DNA from: Alicyclobacillus tolerans
GTDB taxonomy: Bacteria; Bacillota; Bacilli; Alicyclobacillales; Alicyclobacillaceae
Assembly (NCBI RefSeq): GCF_900142255.1
Contig: NZ_FRAF01000011.1
Coordinates: 44,671 to 108,670 of the forward strand
Direction: 5' to 3'
DNA: 64,000 nt
Under the pieces are notes generated by a model, which had not been told where the DNA came from, searched no databases, and saw nothing but the letters and a program-made list of their open reading frames with translations. The position numbers and the translations under genes were made by a program. Below, piece by piece: positions 34,278 through 43,555 of the stretch (position 1 is the first letter of the stretch; each line of letters starts with the position of its first letter).

Positions 34278-36308
34278 TTATGGACCCGCTGGGCCATTTG
34301 GAGCACCAGGTCCCGGAGGAGGCGTTGGTGCTGCCGGTCCAGTTGCAGCTGGCCCTTCAGATTCCGAAGCAAACGACTGCGCCAAATCTGCTACATTCGG
34401 GTAACCAAGACCTGTTGCCGGATTCCATACAGTCCCCGCCGTCCCCGTGTAGTAAAGATTGTCATTGCTCGTACCTGTCGCATTCATGGGAGTGAATGGA
34501 GAATTTGGCTGTTGAGCAAATTGATAGACTTGCGGATTCCAAAATCCTACTCGTCCACCCACTTTCGCATCAATGAGAGAAGCGATGCCGTTTAACTGTG
34601 GAGCCACAAAGCTGGTTCCACCCCAGCCACTTCCCCACTCCTGACCAGCGCCAAATGTGGTACTGTAAATGTTATAGCCTGTGAACGGATCGGCATTCAT
34701 GGCAATATCCGGCATAGCCCGCCCACCATTAGAACGTCCAGAAATGACAGATGGATTCGGATTAAAGCTCCATGAAGTATCTTTATCAATAGGAGTTAAA
34801 TAAGGTACTGCATGATACTGTGATACTCCTGGCACGCCGTTTTGATACCAAGGTTGGGAGAAGATAACGCTATATCCTCCACCGCCGCCAGCAATGAAGT
34901 TGGGCGCAAAGCTCGCTTCACTGCTAGCTCCAAAGATGCTGTAGTATGGCCAGAGATAATCCCAGCCCCAAGCCCGCTGTGTAGTGACCACCGAGTCAGG
35001 TATGCCTAGAGAACTGCCAAAGTTGTTAGGAATATCAGACCAAGGCAATGTAGTTCCACCAGCAGCCGTCACATATGGACTGTCTGCCGGATCATCCACT
35101 GCCAGATTGGTTGTCGTCCCATAACCTGTGTCGTTAATGGCATCATAGGCACCTTGATCTCCGGCTGCAATAAACGTGCTGATACCTTGTGCAGCCGCTT
35201 CCATAAACACTTCATTGAAAGACTGAGCATAGCCTGGAGATTCTTCGCCTTGCTGAATCAAATAGTTAATAATGGTTTCGCTCTCACCCCAGCTAGCAGA
35301 CAGAGAGTCGACTTGGTTGCTCGAAATCGCATTGAAAAATGCATCTACAAATCCATAATCCGTATTCGGCGCTTCATAGACATCAATATTGGCTTGTGGA
35401 GCAATAGCACCTGACTGTTCAATGTCTAATGCCGTTTCGCTCGATCCAGCAGCTTCTGAAGGAGCGCCTGAACCACCATCAACATTGATATAATTTATGC
35501 GATTAGGTTTGACGGAAATGCCATACCCCTGCCAGAACTTGTATGGATCATCCGGATAAACACTGGCCAAGGTGACAATACCTATGGTCTCGCCCTGACC
35601 CTCATCTCCTTGCGACTGCAACGGCGTAATATTGTATAGTTTCTCCATCTGTTGTGGTGTCACAACACCCGTAGGTGGTGTATTAGAAGAAGAACCACGG
35701 TTGGGAAGTTTACTTAAAACAGACTGTGGTACGCGTACAGCATTGGATACAAAAGGGCTATAGTTGGTCAACCCAAGTACGGCTAAAATAGGTGAACCCA
35801 CATTGGCGGGTACTTTCGGAGGACCGGGAACACCGTGAAAGTTTTGCCCTTGGAGTCCCATATTCTCTAAATTGACGCTGAATGCTTGGTCAAACTCACC
35901 TGCTGTTCCGTTTAATGTAATATCAAGATTATTAGGATAAACATAGGCGGTAATGCCAAATGATTGAAAATAGTTTACTATAGCTTGAATAACGGACTGA
36001 GGTTGCCCAAATTGTTGAGCAAACTGAGCGGTACTCATAAACTGGTGGAACTGGGGATTACCCGGAGTTGTACTATTCTGAATAAACTGTTGCAACGCTG
36101 CGGTATTTTGGGTCTTTAAAATAATGGATACGGTGACTGGAGTATTCGCTGGAGTATTGCCGAACACGGTGGCATGCGGTACCACGGCTGGACCTATGCC
36201 CTGTTGTAAGGTTACCGTCTGTTGCGGTGGTGCAGACATACCCTGCAAGCCAATCATCGATGTGGCTAGCGTGGCCAGCAATGCACCAGCGTACTTTTTT
36301 TTCCCCAT
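34278..36308 (-). CDS. Secreted S53 family acid peptidase (kumamolisin/sedolisin-like)
   Basis: 676 residues. A signal peptide (residues 1-26) is followed by an activation prodomain to about 200, with TLNGTAGEFDQAF typical of S53 propeptides. The catalytic domain has Glu291 and Asp295 in SSETALDIEQ, oxyanion Asp384 in AAGDQGAY, and nucleophile Ser566 in GWGGTSFVAP. S53 enzymes work at low pH and high temperature, self-cleaving the prodomain. The last 25 residues form a Pro/Gly/Ala tail (TPPPGPGAPNGPAGP), unusual for the family. Single gene with its own terminator; likely supplies peptides for the transporters encoded nearby. Confidence 0.93.
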   Translation of the reverse strand: MGKKKYAGALLATLATSMIGLQGMSAPPQQTVTLQQGIGPAVVPHATVFGNTPANTPVTVSIILKTQNTAALQQFIQNSTTPGNPQFHQFMSTAQFAQQFGQPQSVIQAIVNYFQSFGITAYVYPNNLDITLNGTAGEFDQAFSVNLENMGLQGQNFHGVPGPPKVPANVGSPILAVLGLTNYSPFVSNAVRVPQSVLSKLPNRGSSSNTPPTGVVTPQQMEKLYNITPLQSQGDEGQGETIGIVTLASVYPDDPYKFWQGYGISVKPNRINYINVDGGSGAPSEAAGSSETALDIEQSGAIAPQANIDVYEAPNTDYGFVDAFFNAISSNQVDSLSASWGESETIINYLIQQGEESPGYAQSFNEVFMEAAAQGISTFIAAGDQGAYDAINDTGYGTTTNLAVDDPADSPYVTAAGGTTLPWSDIPNNFGSSLGIPDSVVTTQRAWGWDYLWPYYSIFGASSEASFAPNFIAGGGGGYSVIFSQPWYQNGVPGVSQYHAVPYLTPIDKDTSWSFNPNPSVISGRSNGGRAMPDIAMNADPFTGYNIYSTTFGAGQEWGSGWGGTSFVAPQLNGIASLIDAKVGGRVGFWNPQVYQFAQQPNSPFTPMNATGTSNDNLYYTGTAGTVWNPATGLGYPNVADLAQSFASESEGPAATGPAAPTPPPGPGAPNGPAGP

Positions 36309-36430
36309 TCAATGTTCCCCCTACAGGCTGAAATCAAAACCTCGAAATCAAGTCTACTGAATATTTGATATAGACGCAATAGAATTTTTTGTCTAAATTT
36401 ATCGACTTAATAATGAATTTTAATACATAT

Positions 36431-36979
36431 TTAAGAAAGAACATGCGAGAAATGTGGCAATAAAAAACCTCCATATAAAAATGCTCCTACAATCACAAAA
36501 GCTGGATGTACCTTGAGAAAACGGATAAAGAACAACGACACAGCGGCAATCAGTAAATCTTGTACCCAGCCAAGAGTACGCGCACCGGTTTCTAATACCT
36601 GCCAGGTAAGAATACCCATAAGTACCGTGATCACCGGTAAAATCCAACGTGTCATTCCTTTCACCACAGCCGATTGACGAAACTTATCCACAAGCCTTAG
36701 CATAACGATTAAAGCTATTGCGGATGGCACAATGGTTGCCAAAAGTGCTGCCAAGGCACCCACAGCTCCTCCTTTGCTGTAGCCCACAGCAGCAGCTATT
36801 TTAGTCGCTACCGGACCAGGAAGTGCATTGGCAACAGCGAGCACATTTGCAAAATCTCCAGCACTCATCCAATGATAGTGATTCACTATTTGCGCTTCCA
36901 TCAGCGGAATAGATGAGGGCCCCCCGCCGTAGCCCAGCAAATTCGCGATGAAAAAACCTATCAATAACGCTCCTGTCAA
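36431..36979 (-). CDS. Chromate transporter family protein, short type (second of pair)
   Basis: 182 residues and about six hydrophobic segments. One CHR domain with LLGYGGGPSSIPLMEAQIV and NALPGPVATKIAAAVGY. Short CHR proteins work as pairs; this one overlaps the stop of its partner by four bases. Family members export chromate or a related oxyanion, though many have unknown substrates. Confidence 0.85.
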   Translation of the reverse strand: MTGALLIGFFIANLLGYGGGPSSIPLMEAQIVNHYHWMSAGDFANVLAVANALPGPVATKIAAAVGYSKGGAVGALAALLATIVPSAIALIVMLRLVDKFRQSAVVKGMTRWILPVITVLMGILTWQVLETGARTLGWVQDLLIAAVSLFFIRFLKVHPAFVIVGAFLYGGFLLPHFSHVLS

Positions 36980-37581
36980 ACGTCTTTTCCCCCTTTGGCC
37001 GATCCGCTTTTATCCATCCATCGAGACAGTTTGCCCGTTTGTCCAATCAGAGCACCAAATGCGAGAAAAGCCAAGACAACCACCGCATCAGGTATGCGTA
37101 ACCATAGCAGGCAACCTAAAGCAGCTAGAACACCTAAAAATGCAGCAGGCCAGCGCAGCGATTGTATCGATTTGCGAGTAAAATCGTAGGCAAGCATACC
37201 GAGCAAAACGGATATTACCGGATTGACCGCCGCAATCATCAGACGCACTGCATGGTAAGAGCGATAGTGATTAATTATTCCAAAGAAGAGCACAACCAAC
37301 AATGTGGAAGGTAAAATATGTGCCAGAACGCCCAGTAAAGCTCCCAGCCACCCACCGATTCGAAATCCAAAATAGGCAGCCATCTTAGTAGCCATGGGTC
37401 CCGGTAACGTATTAGCCAAGGCCAGAATTTCTGCGAATTCAGAGTCATCCAACCACTGATAACGTGTTACCGCCTCGTAGCGAAAAAGCGTCATGGTGGC
37501 AGGACCGCCACCATAACCAACAATCCCCACTCGCAACATGGCTGTCATCAATTCACGTAAATTCCCCTTTTTTTCTACCAT
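36976..37581 (-). CDS. Chromate transporter family protein, short type (first of pair)
   Basis: About 201 residues with IVGYGGGPATMTLFRYEAV and NTLPGPMATKMAAYFGF, the CHR-domain signature, plus six hydrophobic segments. Start ATG 37581 overlaps the end of the gamma-glutamyltransferase gene by seven bases; the frame also contains an ATG at 37593. Being joined to a gamma-glutamyltransferase gene is unexpected and may point to a role other than chromate. Confidence 0.85.
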   Translation of the reverse strand: MVEKKGNLRELMTAMLRVGIVGYGGGPATMTLFRYEAVTRYQWLDDSEFAEILALANTLPGPMATKMAAYFGFRIGGWLGALLGVLAHILPSTLLVVLFFGIINHYRSYHAVRLMIAAVNPVISVLLGMLAYDFTRKSIQSLRWPAAFLGVLAALGCLLWLRIPDAVVVLAFLAFGALIGQTGKLSRWMDKSGSAKGGKDV

Positions 37582-39182
37582 GCAGCCACACATCCGTCTG
37601 TACGTGGTTCAGTCGCACCAGCTAAGACCCCGTCTGCTCTTCTCCAAATGATTTGCCCTCGGCCAAAGCTGCCACCATCGTTCATAATTTGCAGTTCATG
37701 CCCACGCTGACTGAGCGCTTCTGCCACATGTGCAGGAACGTTGCGTTCAATTTGAACTCGATTTCCTTCTACCCATTGCCAGCGAGGCGCATCAAGCGCA
37801 GCCTGAGGATTTAATTGGAAGTCAAGTACATTCTGTAAGACCTGCAGGTGACCTTGCGGTTGCATAAAACCGCCCATCACACCAAACGGCCCCATTGCTT
37901 CGCCATCTTTGCTCAAAAAACCTGGTATAATCGTGTGATACGTGCGTTTACCAGGAGCCAGTGCGTTGATATGTTGTTCGTTGAGCGAAAAAGTATGGCC
38001 GCGATTTTGCAGAGAAATGCCTGTTCCAGGCACCACCACACCTGATCCAAAACCCATATAATTACTTTGGATAAAGGAAACCATGTTCCCTTCGCCATCT
38101 GCAGTGGCTAGATAAACGGTTCCACCAGCGTCTGGTTGTATTCCAGGCTGCTTGGCTTCTGTTCCAATTTGCTGCCGACAGGCGCGCAGTTTTTCACTAG
38201 ACAACAGGTCTTCCTTAGTTGTTCGCATCCATCGGGCATCCGTCACTTCTTCTTTGGCAATTTGAAAAGCTTTCTTAATAGCTTCTATGGACAAATGGAG
38301 AACCCACTCATTTTCTCGACCGGCTAATTCATCTTCAGCCAGCATTCCTAAGGCCATAAGAGCCACAATGCCTTGCCCGTTGGGTGGAATTTCCCAGACA
38401 TCATAACCACGATAGCGAATGGAAATCGGATCGACCCATTCCGGAGAATAGCTTCCCAAATCTTCAATACTCAAAAATCCTCCTGTCGCAGCAGCATGCT
38501 GTACAATTTGTTCAGCAATTCGACCGCGATAAAAGGATTCTGCTTGTGTTTCTGCAATCTCAATTAAAGTGCGTGCATGACCAGGAGACCTCCAGATTTC
38601 ACCAGGTTGCGGTGGTCGTCCATGGGGCGCAAATGTATGAAACCATTCTTCAAACAAGTTTCCCTGCAGTTTTTTTTGATAAGCTTGATAAGCTCTATTC
38701 CAATACTTACCTGCTATTGGAGCAACGGGATGCCCTTGTTCAGCCAGTTCAATGGCCGGTGCAAGTACTTTAGAGAAAGGCAGACGACCAAATTTTTTAG
38801 AAACAGCTGCCCAGGCCGCTGGTGCACCAGGGACGGTAACGGGTAACCAGCCATAGACGGGCATTTCTTGATATCCCATAGATTTAACTTTTTTGATGTT
38901 CAATGCGTTGGCAGAAGGACCAGAGGAATTTAATCCATGAAGTTTCCCCTGATGCCAGATAAGGGCAAAGGCATCACTGCCAATTCCGTTAGAGGTGGGT
39001 TCTACAACAGTCAGTGCTGCTGCAGTAGCTACCGCCGCATCCATAGCGTTCCCTCCTGCCTGAAGTACGGCTAATCCAGCCTGGGCAGCAAGCGGGTGGG
39101 AAGTTGCCACCATACCGCGTCTTCCATAAACGGTCATACGGCGTGAGGGATAGGGATGATAGAGCGGGTCAAAATTGAGCAT
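37575..39182 (-). CDS. ggt: Gamma-glutamyltransferase family protein
   Basis: 535 residues. It has the N-terminal AAQAGLAVLQAGGNAMDAAVA block and the self-cleavage site before the nucleophile Thr355 (DAGGTVYLATADGEGNMVS). The GGFMQPQGHLQVLQN block in the small subunit is conserved. GGTs cleave gamma-glutamyl bonds of glutathione, polyglutamate or glutamyl amides. No signal peptide is visible, so it may act inside the cell, after the substrate is imported by the ABC system encoded immediately upstream. Cephalosporin acylase activity is possible for this branch. Confidence 0.9.
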   Translation of the reverse strand: MLNFDPLYHPYPSRRMTVYGRRGMVATSHPLAAQAGLAVLQAGGNAMDAAVATAAALTVVEPTSNGIGSDAFALIWHQGKLHGLNSSGPSANALNIKKVKSMGYQEMPVYGWLPVTVPGAPAAWAAVSKKFGRLPFSKVLAPAIELAEQGHPVAPIAGKYWNRAYQAYQKKLQGNLFEEWFHTFAPHGRPPQPGEIWRSPGHARTLIEIAETQAESFYRGRIAEQIVQHAAATGGFLSIEDLGSYSPEWVDPISIRYRGYDVWEIPPNGQGIVALMALGMLAEDELAGRENEWVLHLSIEAIKKAFQIAKEEVTDARWMRTTKEDLLSSEKLRACRQQIGTEAKQPGIQPDAGGTVYLATADGEGNMVSFIQSNYMGFGSGVVVPGTGISLQNRGHTFSLNEQHINALAPGKRTYHTIIPGFLSKDGEAMGPFGVMGGFMQPQGHLQVLQNVLDFQLNPQAALDAPRWQWVEGNRVQIERNVPAHVAEALSQRGHELQIMNDGGSFGRGQIIWRRADGVLAGATEPRTDGCVAAW

Positions 39183-39212
39183 AATGGCAATCTCCCTTCA
39201 TAATAACAACCT

Positions 39213-40103
39213 TCAACTTCTACGCTTTCGCGGATCAAGCCAGATTTGCAATCCGTCACCGAGCAGATTAAAACCGAGGACCGCTACAGCAATAGCAATA
39301 CCTGGTACAATCGCTAACCAAGGCGCTTCCGTCAGATAGCCTTGCGCTGTGTGTAACATGGAGCCCCAACTTGGAGTAGGTGGCTGTGCTCCCAGGCCAA
39401 GATAGGAAAGGCTCGCTTCTGCCACGATTCCCGAGGCAACCGCCAATGTAGCTTGAATAATCAACGGCGTTGTAATATTGGGGAAAACATGACGCAACAT
39501 AATTCGCCAATCTCTCGCCCCCAGTGCGCGCGCCGATTGGATATATTCTTTCTCCATCTCGAGCAAAACCTGACCACGCACTGTTCGAACAAAAACAGGA
39601 ATATATCCAACTGCAATAGCGAATGTCGCATTACGAATACCCGGTCCTAACATGGCTGCCAAAACCAAAGAAAGAATTAAAAATGGAAAAGCTTGAATAG
39701 CATCCACCACACGCATGACCAACCATTCATCAACAATACCTCGATAAAATCCACTCAAAAGGCCTACCGGAATTCCTATTACAAGTGAAATGACCACAGA
39801 ACCAATAGAAACTTCCATAGAAGTTCGAGCCCCAAAAAATACCCGGGTTAAAACATCTCTTCCGAGTTCATCTGTGCCAAACCAGTGGGTAGCATTCGGT
39901 GCTTGAAGAATCGCTGAATAATTCAATTGTATAGGCGAGAAAGGAGTGAGCCAGGGAGCAAAAATTGCGATGATGATCACCATGGCCACTAATATAGCAC
40001 CCGTCCACAATGAAACATTCTTGCGCAAATGTCGCCAACGATTTTTTCGCAGCAGGCGTGTCTCACTATGAAGCTCTGAGTGGGTGATTTCAACTTGAGC
40101 CAT
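39213..40103 (-). CDS. Peptide/nickel-type ABC transporter permease, DppC type
   Basis: 296 residues. An N-terminal helix, the conserved ATHWFGTDELGRDVLTRVFFGARTS and the EAA loop (RALGARDWRIMLRHVFPN) define DppC/OppC-type permeases with six helices. It starts two bases after the DppB-type gene. No DppD or DppF ATPase gene is in this cluster. Confidence 0.93.
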   Translation of the reverse strand: MAQVEITHSELHSETRLLRKNRWRHLRKNVSLWTGAILVAMVIIIAIFAPWLTPFSPIQLNYSAILQAPNATHWFGTDELGRDVLTRVFFGARTSMEVSIGSVVISLVIGIPVGLLSGFYRGIVDEWLVMRVVDAIQAFPFLILSLVLAAMLGPGIRNATFAIAVGYIPVFVRTVRGQVLLEMEKEYIQSARALGARDWRIMLRHVFPNITTPLIIQATLAVASGIVAEASLSYLGLGAQPPTPSWGSMLHTAQGYLTEAPWLAIVPGIAIAVAVLGFNLLGDGLQIWLDPRKRRS

Positions 40104-40105
40104 CT

Positions 40106-41059
40106 CTACGCTGACCTCCCTCCCAGTTGAATGCGTGGATCAACCACGCTGTAAAGCACATCTACAACCAAGTTCACCAACACCACAGCAACTGCTGCTA
40201 TCAAGGCGGTTCCTTGCACAGTTGTGTAGTCGCGGCTAAAGACACTTTGCACAAGCAAACTTCCAAAACCAGGGAGAGAGAAAATGGTCTCCGTAATAAC
40301 CAACCCGCCAAGTAAACCAGCAATTTGTAAACCGCCTGTAGTAATGACAGGAATAAGAGCGTTCTTTAAAGCATGATGAATGATGACACCATAACCTGAC
40401 ATTCCTTTAGCCCGTGCTGTTCGAATAAAATCCATGTCCAAGACATCCAGGAGCGCACCGCGTAACATGCGCATGAGCACAGCCGCTTCACGAATGCCTG
40501 TGGCAACTGCAGGTAAAACCATACTCTGTAAATTTTGCAATGGATTCTGCCAAATTGGTACATATCCTGAAGATGGAAACCAGTGCACACGCACCGTAAA
40601 TAACAGCAAAAACAAGATACCAATCCAAAAAGGAGGCACAGCAATACCTACCGTAGCACTGAACAGTGCGGTTACATCTAACCACTTGCCACGAAAAACA
40701 GCAGCCAAAATCCCCATCGGAAAAGCAATTAACAGTGCCACCAGAATGGTGCATACCGCCAGTTCAACAGTCACAGGTAAACGTTGCATGATGAGATGAT
40801 TGACAGATTCCCCATCTAGCAAAGACTTTCCCAGATTGCCTTGCAGTACTTGCCCAAGCCATTGAATATATTGAATGGGTAACGGTTTATTGAGACCTAA
40901 CTGTGCTGTCAGAGCAGCAATGGCAGTAGGAGTGGCATCCTGCCCAAGAATAACTTGAGCAGGATTGCCAGGAATAAGATGAATGAGTAAAAACACGATT
41001 ATAGAGACAATCCAAAGTACAGGTATTGCAGTCAATACGCGCCTGACTATATAAGCCAT
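40106..41059 (-). CDS. Peptide/nickel-type ABC transporter permease, DppB type
   Basis: 317 residues with the usual VSIIVFLLIHLIPGNPAQVILG start, YIQWLGQVLQGNLGKSL, and the EAA loop FIRTARAKGMSGYGVIIHHA. It forms the membrane channel with the DppC-type protein. The last segment VDVLYSVVDPRIQLG is typical. Confidence 0.93.
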   Translation of the reverse strand: MAYIVRRVLTAIPVLWIVSIIVFLLIHLIPGNPAQVILGQDATPTAIAALTAQLGLNKPLPIQYIQWLGQVLQGNLGKSLLDGESVNHLIMQRLPVTVELAVCTILVALLIAFPMGILAAVFRGKWLDVTALFSATVGIAVPPFWIGILFLLLFTVRVHWFPSSGYVPIWQNPLQNLQSMVLPAVATGIREAAVLMRMLRGALLDVLDMDFIRTARAKGMSGYGVIIHHALKNALIPVITTGGLQIAGLLGGLVITETIFSLPGFGSLLVQSVFSRDYTTVQGTALIAAVAVVLVNLVVDVLYSVVDPRIQLGGRSA

Positions 41060-41135
41060 ACGAACTCACCTCTCGCTGCCGTTGGCACAAATGTAATAAC
41101 CCTATAGAAATCTGCCCCCGCGCGCATGGCTCTTT

Positions 41136-42701
41136 TTAGGACAGGTAAACATTTTGTAAGCGCAAAACTCCATCCGCATACGCTTTAAATCCATGCAACT
41201 TGTTGGTATAGGCAAAAATATTGTTTTGATGGTAGAGGTACACATAAGGAGCATCCTGATGAACAATATTTATGACTTGTTTATAGAGCGCCTTACGTTC
41301 AGACATGCTGGAAACCTGTCGCGCTTCATTCAGCAACGCGTCAACCTGTGGATTGGAGTACCCAGAATTATTGAGCGATCCGTTGGTGATAAGGAAACTA
41401 TAAATGTCTTGATCCGGATCTAGTCGGCCTGACCAGCCTAGCATTGAACCTTGGAAATTATGATTGTCAGCATTGCCTAGTAAGGTACCAAACTCTAATT
41501 GTTCAATGTTCATCTTGATACCATACTGACCAAGCATACTTTGAATAATGGTCGCAATTTGCTGATCAACCGGATCGTTAGCTGTCTGCATAGTAAAGCT
41601 AAATCCATTCGGTTTGCCGCCTTTGACAAGCAGTGCATGAATTTCTGTGGCATTAGGCGTCGGCGGTGTATCCTCACTTACGGAGTAAACTGGAGAGGCA
41701 GGTGAGAATGGGCTGTATCCAGGAACAGCCGACCCTTTCAACATAGCGTTGACCAGCGTCTGACGATTGATGGCCAAATTAACAGCCTCTCGAAGATCAA
41801 CATTGTTAAAAGGAGGCGTCAAACAATTTAAATAGAAACCTTGATACCCAAGTCCTGGTGTATTCGATACTACATAGGCAGGATTACTGGATAGGGAACT
41901 TAACTGTTGAGGTGGAACCGTATCAATGATTTGCACCGCGCCACTTTCCAAATTGGCTAACTCCACATTGGGATCGGTAAAAATTTTAAAGACAATTTTC
42001 TTCAGTTTGGGTTCACCATTCCAGTAGTGAGGATTTCGGATTAACGTGATATGGTCGCCTTTGATACGATCTTTAAACATAAATGGTCCCGTGCCGACCG
42101 GATCGTTCACAAAATTGGCGCCCTCTTTTTGAACAGCAGTGGGTGACACCATCATCCCTGCGCGACCGGCGAGTATGGCCAAGAGCGGACTAAAAGGTTG
42201 CTTTAAGTGGAGTACTACCGTATCGTTGCTGGGTGTATCAATACTTGCTATATCCAAAAGCGAACTGCGCCGCGGAGAGAGCTTGCTCATATCGCGCTCC
42301 AAATTGAATTTGACAGCCGCAGCGTTGAACGGTGTACCATCTTGAAACGTGACATGCTGGTGAAGGTAAAAAGTATACGTCAAGCCGTTGTTGCTGACAG
42401 TATAATTTTTTACCAAATCCGGGACAATCGATTTTGTGGAAGTTAATCTAAACAACGTGTCATAAATATTCATCATGACTTGACGATCAACCAGTGCGCT
42501 GGAAAGAGCAGGATCAAGTTTAGGTGGGTCTGCCGAGAGTCCAACATAGAGTGTACTTGTAGAAGCAGATGTGTTAGCCGCAGGAGTGGTACTTGAATTG
42601 CTAGAAGCATTGCTTCCTGAACTCTGACTGCCACAGGCGGTCAATAATCCCGCTGTTGCAATAATTCCGAAAATTTTAGCTGCATGTTTGACTTTTCTCA
42701 T
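41136..42701 (-). CDS. Peptide-type ABC transporter substrate-binding lipoprotein
   Basis: About 521 residues. The signal ends in AGLLTAC with the lipidated Cys, followed by a Ser/Asn/Thr-rich linker. The SBP family 5 fold shows KNYTVSNNGLTYTFYLHQHV and FQDGTPFNAAAVKFNLER. Substrates of this family are peptides, glutathione or nickel. With gamma-glutamyltransferase in the same operon, gamma-glutamyl compounds are a reasonable guess. ATG 42701 is chosen because GAGGGGG lies nine bases before it. Confidence 0.88.
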   Translation of the reverse strand: MRKVKHAAKIFGIIATAGLLTACGSQSSGSNASSNSSTTPAANTSASTSTLYVGLSADPPKLDPALSSALVDRQVMMNIYDTLFRLTSTKSIVPDLVKNYTVSNNGLTYTFYLHQHVTFQDGTPFNAAAVKFNLERDMSKLSPRRSSLLDIASIDTPSNDTVVLHLKQPFSPLLAILAGRAGMMVSPTAVQKEGANFVNDPVGTGPFMFKDRIKGDHITLIRNPHYWNGEPKLKKIVFKIFTDPNVELANLESGAVQIIDTVPPQQLSSLSSNPAYVVSNTPGLGYQGFYLNCLTPPFNNVDLREAVNLAINRQTLVNAMLKGSAVPGYSPFSPASPVYSVSEDTPPTPNATEIHALLVKGGKPNGFSFTMQTANDPVDQQIATIIQSMLGQYGIKMNIEQLEFGTLLGNADNHNFQGSMLGWSGRLDPDQDIYSFLITNGSLNNSGYSNPQVDALLNEARQVSSMSERKALYKQVINIVHQDAPYVYLYHQNNIFAYTNKLHGFKAYADGVLRLQNVYLS

Positions 42702-42737
42702 TACGGGAATCCCCCTCATCTACATCCCTATTTACGC

Positions 42738-43409
42738 TTATCTTTGCATACGCCCTTCTTGGCGAGCTACATCGAGAATGCGCAGATCTTTTTCTACATG
42801 GTCCTGCATGCGCTGATACGCCAACTCTCCGTCACCACTAGCAATAGCCTGCCAAATAGCTGTGTGTTCCGCAAATAGATTCGTTTGTAATTGATTGATG
42901 CGCAGCACCAGCAAACAGTAGTACTGAATCAATGTCGAGACATTTTCCAGCATGCGCTGAATTCTAGTATTACGACACGCTTCCCAAATACACTGGTGAA
43001 ATTCAGAGTTTAATTGAATAATGTCGATCCGTCTCTGACCCTCCAATACCGCTGAGGTTTGCTGCAAATTGTCTGTGATACGCAAAGCAATATCTTCATC
43101 CCAACGAGCAGCAGCTAATTTAGCAGCATACGGTTCCATAGACAGGCGCAGTTCATAGATTTCATAGAAATCTGCGTACGAGGGTTCAAAAACGCGTAAA
43201 CTTCCCTCTCCTTCTTTGACCAGTTGTTCGACCACCAGCATGCGTAACGCCTCGCGAATCGGTGTTCGGCTCGTACTAAATTCTTTGGCCAAACGCGATT
43301 CAACCAATTTTTCGCCTGGCGCCAGTCTCCCACTGAGAATCTCTTGTTTTAAGTAGCGGTAGACTTGTGCAGAAAGTACATCAGCACGCTGTACGATTGG
43401 ATCGGACAG
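42738..43409 (-). CDS. GntR family regulator, FadR/FCD subfamily
   Basis: About 223 residues. The winged helix begins VLSAQVYRYLKQEILSGRLA and ends RTPIREALRMLV; the FCD ligand domain follows (YEIYELRLSMEPYAAKLAA, FHQCIWEACRNTRI, EHTAIWQAIASGDGELAYQR). The DNA-binding domain is complete only if translation begins upstream of GTT 43307, where the frame has no ATG, GTG or TTG: CTG 43409 or ATT 43412 after AAAAGGG are the candidates. A 36-bp palindrome 30 bases upstream is the likely operator. It probably controls the surrounding transport operon in response to an acidic or amino-acid ligand. Confidence 0.85.
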   Translation of the reverse strand: MSDPIVQRADVLSAQVYRYLKQEILSGRLAPGEKLVESRLAKEFSTSRTPIREALRMLVVEQLVKEGEGSLRVFEPSYADFYEIYELRLSMEPYAAKLAAARWDEDIALRITDNLQQTSAVLEGQRRIDIIQLNSEFHQCIWEACRNTRIQRMLENVSTLIQYYCLLVLRINQLQTNLFAEHTAIWQAIASGDGELAYQRMQDHVEKDLRILDVARQEGRMQR

Positions 43410-43440
43410 AATACATCACCCTTTTCTACGTTCAGAGTCC

Positions 43441-43476
43441 GTTGTATAGTCGACGGTCGACCGTCGACTATACAAC
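43441..43476. promoter_or_regulatory. 36-bp perfect palindrome, probable GntR operator
   Basis: The outer arms are GTTGTATA and TATACAAC; the core contains GTCGAC three times. Each arm is 18 bases with no mismatch. No T-run follows on either strand, so it is not a terminator. Confidence 0.65.
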
Positions 43477-43555
43477 ATCTAAATGAAGTATAGTTTTGAA
43501 TATTCTGTCCTGTCAATCAATCATTCTAAAAGACTTAAGAATTCCGTAAAAAGTT

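Noticed and set aside
43441..43476. Terminator for the APC permease gene
   Set aside because: The palindrome has no T-run on either strand and has no loop beyond the palindromic centre.
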